A stretch of DNA of 64,000 nucleotides from NCBI GenBank assembly GCA_025529335.1, contig JAMYHX010000232.1, positions 1 to 64,000 on the forward strand, in the 5' to 3' direction. Positions 35,741-46,503 of this stretch are shown piece after piece. The stretch comes from Rhizopus sp. PT2906 (Eukaryota; Mucoromycota; Mucoromycetes; Mucorales; Rhizopodaceae). The notes below the pieces were generated by a model. The model searched no databases. It was given only the letters and a program-made list of their open reading frames with translations, and was not told the origin of the DNA. Position 1 is the stretch's first letter. Each line of letters opens with the position of its first letter. The translations under genes were made by a program, and so were the position numbers.

Positions 35741-36143
35741 ATGGTCAACATCGTCATTCATCCTTACAATCAGTCCAGTCAAAAGCAAGATTTACTTGTA
35801 CTTGACTTTCAAGGAAGTTTTGATTCTGGAGAAGTTGCTGATTTATCTCTTGTCAAGTTTGGAAATGTCACTTTAAATGAAGTAAGATGAATAAAGACAT
35901 TACAAAAAAAAAAAAAAACTTAGATAATTATAGAATTCAGCCGAACTTGTCATTGGACATCATCGTCTTGTTGGAAGAAAAGTAAAACTATCTAAACCGT
36001 ATGCGGTAATTCACAAGAGAAAGGATAGTATGGAAGCAAGCTATGACGTTGTGAGCATTATTAAAGAAAAGTACGTCTTTTCTCAACGACCAGGATTAAT
36101 CGTACAAGAAAATTTGCGCAACTTGACTCGTATTGGAGGATAA
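35741..36143 (+). CDS. CTF8: Ctf8-like subunit of the alternative RFC clamp loader
   Basis: Two exons (35741-35881 and 35934-36143) encode 116 residues. The layout MVNIVIHPYN.., LLVLDFQGSFDSGE, then LVIGHHRLVGRKVKLSKPYAVIHKR and a final strand YDVVSIIKEKYVFSQRPGLIV matches the compact beta-fold of Ctf8. With Dcc1 and Ctf18 it forms the RFC variant that handles PCNA and supports sister-chromatid cohesion. The gene lies 152 bp after the PSP1-domain gene on the same strand, with its own TATA-rich spacer. The identification is by motif memory; length and strand order agree with the family. Confidence 0.82.
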
Positions 36144-36796
36144 GGTTCTCGGTCATGGATCCGAAAAAAAAAAAAAAAATACTGATTCATATGCATTTTA
36201 TATACATACCAATGATATTTTACAAACAAGTATCAAACTGCTTTTTTTTATTATTATTGCCAGCTTACTCTGGTCAACTTTCTCATATTCATTCATGCCT
36301 TGTTTTTTCTTTTCTTTTTTGCACTACACGTTTTATAATAATAAAGATAAGTTAAAGATAGAATTTATCAAACTTAAACTTGTCTCTACATTTTACCCGC
36401 TCTTTCTCCTTTATGTCAACTTGTATAAACAATAAAGAGAGAAAAAAGGAGATTGTGTGTGTGTGTGTGTGTGTGTGTGAAAAGAACAAAAAAGGAGAGA
36501 GAAAGAGAGAGAGAGAGAGAGAGGGAATGATATTTGTATGCGTGAATGTGAGAGAATATGAGTCAACTCCTTTTGCTGTTTCTTGTTTGTATATATATAA
36601 AATGATAAATTGGGCATTTCAATTGTAAAGTTATTGTTTCTAGCATTATTTATTCAAGTTGAGTTACAAAAAATGGTAAAGCTTCGAATCAATGAACAAA
36701 ATGTTTATATAAAAGATCGATTTATAGAAAACGTTTGCTTCTCTTTCTCTCTTTTTTTTTCTCATTTCTTTCTATTTTATTTTTTATTAAATAAAA
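36144..36796. other. Intergenic region with microsatellites
   Basis: Between CTF8 and the GATA-type gene. Apart from the GT and GA tracts listed separately it contains AT-rich promoter-like DNA and pyrimidine runs (about 36738-36790). No gene is supported. Confidence 0.6.
36454..36523 (+). repeat. Adjacent (GT)n and (GA)n microsatellites
   Basis: A GT dinucleotide run (36454-36479) is followed after 14 bases by a GA run (36494-36523) in the upstream region of the GATA-type gene. Confidence 0.95.
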
Positions 36797-37811
36797 ATGG
36801 CAGGTAAAGGACAAGTATTGACCAAGAATATGTATATTAACTTTTGTATAGATTATTCATATAAATATCGAAATAACTTTTCTTCTGGACAAGGCATCTG
36901 CTCTCCTTCAGGATATTCTGAACCTACAAGCCCTATTGGCCCTCCATCTCATCTTAGTCCTTATTGTTATGATCGACCTCAATTGGAACATCCTTATAAT
37001 GGTATGCCCTACTACGCAAATGTTGTGTCTACTCCGGATTATGCTGCACCAGATCACGAAAGCCATCCTCCGCCTAGTCTTTTAACGCTACCTCCCCAAG
37101 GTTTTCCCTTCCCTTCAGGTACTCCTTCTCCAGACTCCTCGTCCTTCTCAAGCTCATCTGTGGATCACTTTAACATGCTCAATTTTGAAAACTCTCTCTA
37201 CATCTGTTCCGATGGCGGCATGAATCCTTATGAATCCAAGTCCGATGATAATTACTCTTGTGAGGTACAAGGGACAAAGAATAGACAAAATGAAGCTAAC
37301 TTGATGGTACCTCAAATGAAGCAGAATTTCAATGAAAAGTCTCAAATAGCTAAAAAGCAAGATAACAAAAGAATGCCACATGCTAATCAACCCTTTCATC
37401 CCAAGCAAAAGACAAGAAAGAAGTGTGCTAACTGTCAAACGAAAGAATCTCCTTCTTGGAGACGCAGTATAGCAAAAGAAACAAAAGGCAAACTTCTCTG
37501 CAATGCTTGTGGTCTCTAGTAAGTACCTCTTTGTGAAATATGAATGAATATATATATATATAAATATAATTGATGTATAGTGAAAAGACTACTAAGCAAA
37601 GACGTATGCTGGTTACGAACGAAGACAACTTAACAAAAGTTATACGCAAACGAGATGCCCGTGTCTACTGCTGCGTTGTATGCGGAACAAAGAATGCTTG
37701 CCATTGGAGAACTATAAAGGACATGATCAAGTGTAAGTTGCGTCATTAACTTTTAAAGAACATTACTAATTGACTTTATTAGGCGAGCCATGTCATCGTT
37801 CTGGTTTTTAA
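36797..37811 (+). CDS. GATA-type zinc-finger transcription factor with a second, divergent finger
   Basis: Three exons (36797-37518, 37581-37732, 37783-37811) encode 300 residues. The N-terminal 200 residues are Pro/Ser/Tyr-rich and probably regulatory. A GATA-type finger spans the first intron: CANCQTKESPSWRR, then LLCNACGL|YEKTTKQRR, with the C-x2-C and CNAC ligands and the loop tryptophan. After a linker a second block, YCCVVCGTKNACHWRTIKDMIKCEPCHRSG, has C-x2-C, a tryptophan and C-x2-C in the same layout but lacks the CNAC signature. GATA factors bind WGATAR sites and commonly control nitrogen use, iron uptake or light responses in fungi. The first codons ATGGCAG|GTAAAG could also be a short first exon, so the true N-terminus is uncertain. 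Confidence 0.78.
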
Positions 37812-40535
37812 CTTTTTTCTTCTTCTTCTTCTATTTTCTCCCCTTCTTTAGGACTACATTAAAAATAAAGCTAAAAACTTAAATATGTACTTTTTTTTTT
37901 TCATCAAACTCAATATTGTTTAATTTTAGTCAATTTGGTGAACTTTTAATATGCTTTAACAAATGACGTTCGAAAACCAAATTACAAATAGATTAGCATG
38001 ATAACCTTTTTATGGTAAGCATTCTCTACTCTATGACATTGATCTAATTAAAGTAAAACGATGCGGAATTAGCACTCCATATTATTTAGATCATGCGTCG
38101 GAATTAATTCTAGAATCCATCTTCAACAAATAAAAAAGGGGAGCAAAATGACCTCATGATTCAATGTGGACTCATCTTTTATTCGAAAATTCTTGATCTG
38201 CCCACTATTTACACAGCCTAGTCACTGGTATTGATCATCCATATATCTGTAAGGTGACTCTATTTATTAGAACATAAAGTCATACGTATAATATATATAT
38301 ATAATCCTTCTTTTGTCTATGCTAATATAACTTGGAGTCTAGATAATTCTTTTTTATTATTATTGTTTTAATGCAAGCAAAGCAGACTCTAAATACATTA
38401 TTAAAGTTGATCTAGTAAATATCATCAGTATGTTTGTTAAAAGTACTTGAATCAAAATCTCACACATGCACACGCACGACGAAAGAGTGACATCAGAGAA
38501 CAGAAATAAGGATTATTCTTAATCACGTATTTTGCTATGATACAAGCTGATTGTATAATTACTCAACCTTTGCTTTTCAAATACAAATAGGATAAAGTGA
38601 AAAAAAAATCATTCTTGTAGTATGAATCTATCAACGTAAATCAAAATACAGCACTTAAAATCCTTTGCAAAGGCTTGCTTTGATGTACCTGTGTCTTTGA
38701 CATAGTGATCATTTAGTCGCCATCATCGGGGGTCAAAAATGCTTTAAGTTCGAACCTCTCTCCTCTTTAGAATAAACAGATCCGCTCTGATGCATTTGCT
38801 TATTTTTAATCAAATAATGACTTAAAATAAAGAGACAACTCTCATATTTTATATGGAATAAAATAAAAAGATTGTCATTGAACCTATTTCATTATCAAAT
38901 GAAAGCAAACGCTTTTTCATATATCGATTGGAAATGTTTACCCTTTGATTAAAACATGACTTACACACGGAACAATTGATCAAACAATTGAAAAAATTTT
39001 TTCTTCTTTTTATCTTTAACTAAGATATATAATCCAATAATGTTTGAGAGTATGTGCGTAAAAAACTTTTCTATAGCAAAAGGATATGTGTATACAATTA
39101 ATTATTATAAATGCAATGCCGTTGATAAATGTTCAAAAGTCAATTCCATAAACCTACTTACTTTCAGTTATAAGCTCAACTTGATAAAGAAGACAGAAAG
39201 ACAAGCTCATTATTTTCGTAACAATTGCGCCATTGTCTTTGTTTCTACTAGCATATTAATGACGATAAGAGTACTTCAATGACTACCCGATGATGATCAG
39301 ACTACTTAAATTTGCCTTATTGACTCCATATGCTACGAAATAACTGAACGATCAAGAATCAATTACACGCTGTTCACCTATCTAAGCGGTAATTGAATAT
39401 TTGCAAAATAAGATGTGTGTTTCAATGCCATATGACATTAGTCGTAACCTTATCGAAGTTGTGTCTTTATTATTAGCACTTTTACATGATTACCAGCTGC
39501 CTCTCTCTCTCTTTGATATCTTTAAAACACATTTTTTCTGAGCCAAAGGTCCCTTCCTTTGACCAATGCTTGTAATCTCATCAGAAAGTAAAGCCGCATG
39601 GAAATGCATCAATCAAGAGAAGGGAATAGAAGACTTTAGAACATGAAGAGAGACAACGCTGCATAATACCCTTTTTATCAGTATTAATGCAGAGAGAAAG
39701 AGAGAAAGAGAGAGACAAGGCGAAATGGAGACGGAATTAAGAAGTAATTATGATCTAATGCACCCTACACTTATCAGTTGTTAAAAAAGCTCGCTATACA
39801 ACAAGCATATACTCAATGTTCGTTAAGATGCTTAATCGCTGTTTTCTTACAAACAACTACGTGAATGGATATCCATGTTGTAAACCATGAACTTACATCC
39901 TTAGCATTTTCTTTTGAATAGCTTTCTTAAAAGTGTCACTTGTATCCTTTAAAACCCTTAATTCTCTAACATGGATGCTCAATAAGATCTTAAAGTATGT
40001 TGTATGAAAGAATGGGCATTTCTCTGTCTCTGCCTTTAGAGAGGCTCGTCCATGCCTTTTTTAAAGCCCGCTCAAACCATTCCTCTACAACAGTCAGCTT
40101 ACCTGTTGCAATTAATGTGCAGCCGTAAAGGCTCATCACGTAAAAGTATGAGTTATTACACAAGAGAAGGTTAGCAAAATTATATACTATAGAAAATATT
40201 GAAAATAACCCAATGTATAATTATTACCATATACTAGTGTTCTTTTGGCTGTTTGAAAAGAGCTGATGCCTGCGGGATGAATTCTACTAGTGTCCAAATG
40301 CTTCATCTATTTCCAACACTATTTTATCACTAAAAGTATAAAAAAAACAATATAAATTGTATATGCTTATTATCAAAAGCCCTTGTTTCCCTTCAACTTG
40401 TCCCATTTTGAGCTGAATATCCGTGTAACAAAAACACCGTCGGCAAAACAAAAATTGTTTAAGCAGCTATAGTGATTTATTATTATTACTTTTTTTTTTT
40501 TTAAAAAAAAAAAAAGAGAAATAGTATAAAGCATA
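37812..40535. other. Long non-coding region upstream of the APSES gene
   Basis: About 2.7 kb without a supported gene, the longest clean gap in the window apart from repeat-rich areas. It holds scattered short frames (for example 39040-39282) and purine tracts (about 39690-39716). The size would suit a large regulatory region for the cell-cycle factor that follows, but this is inference. Confidence 0.6.
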
Positions 40536-42619
40536 ATGGCAAATTCACAACAAGTGTTTCAAGCAACTTATTCAGGTGTACCAGTGTACGAAATGCTTTG
40601 CAGAGGAGTAGCTGTAATGCGCAGAAAGTCAGATTCCTATTTGAATGCTACTCAGATATTAAAAGTCGCGGGTTTTGATAAACCACACAGAACTCGCATT
40701 TTGGAAAGAGAAGTACAAACAGGGCAACACGAGAAAGTTCAAGGCGGTTATGGAAAATACCAAGGTTCAGATGAATTGTGTATATGCATTGGGATTCTAA
40801 TGTTTGCTAATGTTGGCATAATTTAGGTACTTGGGTTCCATTAGAACGTGGTAAAGAACTAGCACAGCTATATGAAGTCGACAACCTACTGGACCCTATT
40901 TTAAATTTTGTAAAAGGCGATAAGAGCCCACCGATTGCGCCAAAGCATACGACAGCAGCTTCAGCACGGGCCAAGAAGGCCGCACGTGAGCCGCGACCGG
41001 TGAGAAAGAGAGTAAGGAGAGAAGTAGTAGAAGAAGATATATCAGACATAGACGATATGTCTCATCATGGTATTCATATTCTTCCTGCTCCAGCAGAACC
41101 AGCCGCAAGCCCCGGTAGACGAACAAGGCATGTCAAGGAAAGACGGAACAACAATAAGCCTGCCGTCGTAAAAGAGGAAAGACCAGAGGTAAAAGAGCCG
41201 GCTGTCGAGCCAGCGATTATTGTGGATGATCCGGTCATCGATGATTATGACTCTAGAGAAAAGACATGTGCTCAAAAGCTGCTTCAGTTTTTCATGTCGG
41301 GGCGTCAAGGCATACCTTCTCTACTGGCATATCCCTCTCGTGATCTCGATCTGAACTTGATCATTGACGATGAGGGGCACACGAGTCTCCATTGGGCATC
41401 AGCTATGGCTCGTATCGACATTGTCAAGACTCTTATTGATCATGGTGCAGAGATTGACAGAGTCAATTATCAGGGTCAAACAGCCTTGATGCGTAGTGTC
41501 TTGTTCACAAACAACTTTGACGAAAAGACATTTGACACTCTGCTCACATTCTTACGTCCCACTGTATTCCATATTGACAAGAAGGATCAAACCGTGTTTC
41601 ATCATATTGCGACCACAGCAGGTTCTAAGGGAAAGGTACATGCCTCTCGTTACTATATGGAATGTCTTATCAACAAGCTAAGCTCAAATCGGTCGGAACT
41701 GATATCTATTTTAAACGTCCAAGATGCGTATGGTGACACAGCATTGACCATTGCGGCGCGTATTGGCAACAAGCGCCTGATCAAACTCTTGATTGATGCT
41801 GGAGCTAGTACAGAGATAGCGAATGAAGATGGAATGACGTCTAGAGACTATATCAACGAAATGGAAAGACGTAGCGCTAGTGAATTTTCGTCTCTGCTGC
41901 CCTTCCAGACCAACAATGACATTTTACTCGCCGATGCCAATTCACATGAAGCTCTAAGGCAAAAAGTGAATACTATGTTCAAGCAAGTGATCAGTAGCTT
42001 AAACAACAATGATGTAGTGCCACCTATTTCAGAAGTATTTGACTCATTTGCTGAAAGTTACGAACGGGATCTGATATCAAAAGAGAATTCAGTGCAAAAG
42101 AAAAGGATAGAGTTGGAACTCTATACAAAGCGATTGGCTGAGACAAAACGTGTGTTAGAATCCATTGTGTTTAATGCTGAAGACACTATTGCTTATGAGG
42201 AAACAGGTAAAAGGGGCCTGTTGCTTGAATCTAGGCTTAAGAAATGGCTCCAGTTTAGTCAAAAAGAGACACTCTTGTACCTCATCAAGGCTGCAGAAGA
42301 CAATCCTCACATTGGTAACACAGGTGCGACCAGTAGCAGTAGTACACCTCCATCGGAATTGATCGAACTAAAGAAGACAGCTGAACTATTACAACAGGAA
42401 CTTGCAGAATTGCAGAGTTCGAGGAAAGATAAAGTGCGATCATTGATAAACATCTTGTGTCAGATACCTAGTAAAAAGTATCAAGATTACAAGAGATTGA
42501 TCTCAACAAGTTGCAACATTCCATATGAAAATGTAGAAATGATGCTAGAGCCTTTGCTGGCTTCATTTGAGGAAGAAAACCTTCCTGAACGAGAAATGAC
42601 CGGTGTATCCGCTTCATAA
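40536..42619 (+). CDS. APSES/KilA-N DNA-binding protein with ankyrin repeats (Swi4/Mbp1/Res type)
   Basis: Two exons (40536-40764 and 40827-42619) encode 673 residues. The APSES domain occupies residues about 8-105 (VYEMLCRGVAVMRRKSDSYLNATQILKVAGF, then GGYGKYQGTWVPLERGKELA). A basic linker (KKAAREPRPVRKRVRRE) precedes ankyrin repeats at about 275-440 (GHTSLHWASAMARIDIVKTLI, GDTALTIAARIGNKRLIKLL), and a coiled-coil C-terminus ends the chain. This is the architecture of MBF/SBF subunits that switch on G1/S genes. The intron inside the DNA-binding domain uses the weak donor GTTCAG, but only that choice restores KYQGTWVPL in frame. Partners such as a Swi6-like protein are not in the window. Confidence 0.93.
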
Positions 42620-42734
42620 TTCTTATAAATAAACGGTATTATTTAAGACTGTTGGTTGTGCATAAGTTTGCTTTATGTAAATCAGCTTAAGGTTGTGAAG
42701 TGTATGTTTATATATAAAATAAAAGGAATGTAAA

Positions 42735-45000
42735 CTAAGCTTCATTATCTTCCAACACAATGCTTTCAATTTCAAAATTAGATTGTGAAGAAGAAGAAGA
42801 ATCTAAAGTCAACAACTCGCTTTGGATGCTTGATCCATCTGTATTCATTATCATACTAGCAGCCTCACTATTTGAAATTAATGCAGACTCAGGCATATCG
42901 TCTCCTGTTGTTGTCGTTGTTGCCATCGATGCTGATAAATCTAGAGATTTAACGGTGAGACATGATGAATACACTCTTTATTTTATATTTACCTTCATGA
43001 ACTTCTCTTGAATTCTCTTCATCAGTTGATGTACCTTCAAGCCCAAGTTCAGGAGCGTGTTGATTGATGAAATCCGTGATATCCTTGGCCAAATCTTTTC
43101 TTATTTGACGGATGATCTCACCAGCCTCCGGGTTTCGAATAGCCAAAAACAATGGCTTAATAGATCTTTTTATAAGAGGGGGATTAGAAGGCCACATAAA
43201 AAGCACTCTACCTTATACGACTTACTTGTATATGTCTAATCCGGTGTCTCCTAATCGCATAAGCAGATAACTTAATATAGGCTGAATTGCCCATACACAA
43301 GCTGCTCTCCGTAGCTTTGACTGTAATGACAATTGAGATCGTCGCTTGATTAAAAAGAGCAAATAGAATAGAGCGTAAATTCCGTATAAAGTGGGTGCAG
43401 CGATGGAAACGACAATTACTTTCCATGATGCTATTACATCCTTTCCTTGGATCTTTACGGATGATCCTGCTAATGCTTCTATACTAAAAGGTTAGTTACC
43501 ATCATACATATCCCTTTGTTACTTGCGCCTTTGCTTCTTCTTGCTTATATAGTTTGTAATCCAGATGAGGGGTAGATTGAATACGAGTCTAAAAGAAATA
43601 AGATATCTAGAAGCTGCTCATGTTGGGCAACTTACGCAGGTGTTCCCAGGATTGCCATAATGACCAATTTGTTGATCCGTTTGATGAGCTGAAAGGTAGC
43701 TTTGGAAGGTCGTATGTTTAATTTTTCTACTTGGTGATCTCGTATACCAAAGAAGTTGAGCATATCATTATAGTATTTGACCTTTTTCACAATAATCTTT
43801 AGGTTGGGGTCATCACGCAATTTAGACCAAAGAGAAGCAAAGTGTCTGTTGAGCTTGACTACTTGATCTATTGATGGTCTTTTATCCCCAGTAGTGTATA
43901 GTCTTCTTGCCGCTTGAATGACCTAGAAAAGAAAAATTGGAGCTTGTTCTCTCGTTCTTTCTTTCTTTCTTTCTTTACCATCAATGTATCATAGTCTGGC
44001 GTATTCACAGTAACAGCTTTGAATGCCTCATCACTAAGATCAAGCAGTCTCGTGACCGCCTCTCTCTTTGCTTCACCACCCAGCTTATAGTCCTCAATAT
44101 CTCTCTTGTCAAGGGAGATGGGGTGACCAAATGATACTACAGCGCGAGATCGAAACTTGTCTGGATGAAAATAATTCATACCAACAGGCACGATCTTGAT
44201 ATCTAAACTTGGATTTGCAGCAGCAGCTCCAAGAGCCATGACAGCAAACCCAGCTTATTTAAAAAGAAATAAGACCCTTGTAAATGAATCCATTTCTCCA
44301 TCGCGTTACCTTTTAGAGGCAACATTTCGGATCGATCATGACTTCCACCTTCAGGAAAAATCGTGATACATTCATGATTATTCAAGTAATGATAGACTTC
44401 GTCATATACAGCTGTTTGATCAACGTGAGGAGCGATTTTAAAAGCGTATCCATTTCCTTGTTCTTCTTGGGGTAAATTGATTGAATAAGTAATTTTCAAG
44501 AGAGTATCCGAGATGATTTCTTCGACGTGCACTTTGTGATTTCTTCCAAATATGACAAAGTCTCTTAGCCTAAGCTCGCTCTTGAACCTTGTCTTTTCTC
44601 CTCTGATCTCGAATGGATTATTGATTGGATCATAATAAATAGTACCTGTACCCTTGGTGACAATATCTTGCGGCCTGACAACGGGAACTGGAATAGATTT
44701 AGAATGGTGTGTGTATAATGCTTAAAGTAACTTACTGGCATTAAGTATCTTGCCTACATGACCAATCAATGGTTTATTATAAGATACAGCAGCCATCAAG
44801 GCATAAGACGAACGAGGATTTTTGCTTAAAAAGACAACACCGTCAATAAACTGGTTGGCATGGGGACCAACAATAAAGATGCAAGGACCTGATGTTGGTA
44901 CAAGATGAGAATCACTTGTCTTGACTTCACGAAAAAAGACGTGGGATATAACCTTGAATAAGACACGAAAGGACTGATAGGTTATTGAAGGTTCAGTCAT
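42735..45000 (-). CDS. Glycerol-3-phosphate acyltransferase (Sct1/Gpt2 type)
   Basis: Eight exons (44736-45000, 44310-44687, 43979-44253, 43636-43922, about 43523-43588, 43226-43483, 42993-43165, 42735-42940) encode about 635 residues. It catalyses the first acylation step of glycerolipid synthesis at the ER. The PlsC motifs are HANQFIDG (block I), TIFPEGGSHDR (block III) and IKIVPVGMNYF (block IV). The C-terminal half has hydrophobic segments (ATLxGIYALFYLLFL-like and ALVFNLPLIWI), the conserved ALAGSSVKIQGKDVIASWK stretch and LDIYKSIKPLF, followed by a Ser-rich acidic tail. The border of exon 5 is placed to within one base. The gene is convergent with the APSES gene, 115 bp between stops. 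Confidence 0.9.
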
Positions 45001-45391
45001 TAAAAAAGAGAGAAGATATAAAAGATATAAATTCAGGGACAAAAGGCTATATTCACATGGGAAAGCATGTGATTACCTAAGGAATTGAATTGTATGTATT
45101 TATGCAGCGACTTTTATTTTAGTAAGCATTAGATTATGTCATAAAAAGACAAGGACAAAGACAGAGATTGTACGTTAGAATGAGCAGTCATTCATGCTGA
45201 TGACTTGCAGAGTATCGATTAGTTCAGCCACAGCCTACACACACAAGGATCGTTTTTTGGATTTACTATAAATTGGACCAATCAAAGAGCCACAGCAATT
45301 CTGTTGTTCTTAAATTCAATTTAATCTTTCCCTTTTCCTCTCTCTCTCTCTCTTTTTTTTATTTCTATACAAACATATATATTATAATAGA
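45001..45391. other. Divergent promoter region
   Basis: The 391 bp between two divergent ER-related genes, an acyltransferase and SEC61-beta. It is AT-rich with a CT run (about 45339-45353) shortly before the SEC61-beta start. Nothing else is recognised. Confidence 0.6.
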
Positions 45392-45824
45392 ATGGTAAAT
45401 ATAGGAAAATAAGGGTGAGACTATATGTATTAACAACACAATAACAATAGGCTGATTCAACTCCAAAGGGTACTATTAGGTAAAGATCAATAAAGAAAAT
45501 TGGGAATGTGTGGAAAGATGAGATGATGGAGATGATACTGATCCATTCTATTTTCATCTATAGAAAGCGTGTTACTTCTCGCTCCAATACGAATAACAAC
45601 AGTGCCCGTGGCGGTATTCCTGGAGGAAGTACATCTAGTATGATGAGTATTTATTCTGATGATGCTCCTGGACTTCGCGTGTAAGGATTATCATTTTTTA
45701 TAAATGGTAAATATGTTATTCATTTTTTATATATAATAGTGATCCAGTCGTCGTCTTGGTCCTTTCCTTGACCTTTATTGCTTCTGTATTTGGTCTTCAT
45801 ATTGTTGGAAGATTTTTGGCTTAA
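45392..45824 (+). CDS. SBH1: Sec61 beta subunit of the ER translocon
   Basis: Four exons (45392-45394, 45451-45479, 45564-45680, 45740-45824) encode 77 residues. The protein is a tail-anchored translocon subunit: a short polar N-terminus (MADSTPKGTIRKRVTSRSN), a Ser/Gly-rich segment, SIYSDDAPGLRVDPVVVLVLSL and a single C-terminal membrane helix ending HIVGRFLA. The core IYSDDAPGLRVDPVVVLVLS motif is diagnostic. The first coding exon contains only the ATG, which is followed directly by GTAAAT; the next exon is 29 nt. All phases close, and no other upstream ATG gives the KRVTSR frame. It is too small and fragmented to appear as a single open frame. Confidence 0.9.
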
Positions 45825-46503
45825 TGTATACATTACGCACCATATTGTATTCTTTTCATCACATATACACATATATACTTTGAATCAAAAGAGAGAGAAA
45901 AAAAAAGAAGTACTATTACAACTATTTTACTGCTTCATCTGGAATAAACAATCTGCTTTCTTTCTTTGTGAATAAAAAGACTCTTTTTTTTTTTTATAAA
46001 GACTTCTTCTTTATGCTGGAAACAAGGACAGAATCAATCAAGAGGAGGATCAACTTTATGATTGGGATAATACTTTAATGTCTTGAACTTGTCTTTAACC
46101 GGATGTGAAATTATAGACATCCTTTTAAGAATAGAAGACAATAGAACATATGCTGAAGTAAACCAAAAGTCTCTCTCTATTTGCCTCATTCTTTTTCTAC
46201 GAGAGGAAGGATCACATAAAGAGGATATAGACATTTATCTTCTTTCAGTCATGCATGAATAAATAGTACAGTCATGTTTTTTTTTTTTTTCTTATTCATG
46301 AACAAGCGGTAATTCAAAAGAGAACCACATTAATCTATGTCAGCACCAAACGTTCTCTTCCCATCACGCCACAGGATGAAATGAATCTCAGTCTTAATCG
46401 CGGATAATGATTGCATTACAAACAACAACAACCATATGCTTTTATTTTCTTTTTTCTTCTTCTTCTTCTTCTTTCTTTTTGTGTAAATACGGTAGATTTA
46501 TAG
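45825..46503. other. Intergenic region
   Basis: Between SEC61-beta and glycogen synthase. It contains a 66-codon frame on the - strand (46034-46234) that I could not support as a gene, T-rich tracts and a (CTT)n run shortly before the glycogen synthase start. Confidence 0.55.

Noticed and set aside
38735..38765. tRNA-like B box (AAGTTCGAACCTC)
   Set aside because: The T-stem bases do not pair and there is no A box or acceptor stem on either strand.
39040..39282. 80-codon + strand frame in the 2.7-kb gap
   Set aside because: Composition matches random AT-rich sequence; no splice signals or homology.
46034..46234. 66-codon frame on the - strand with basic, hydrophobic segments
   Set aside because: No family resemblance, no splice partners and AT-rich composition; a chance frame is as likely.
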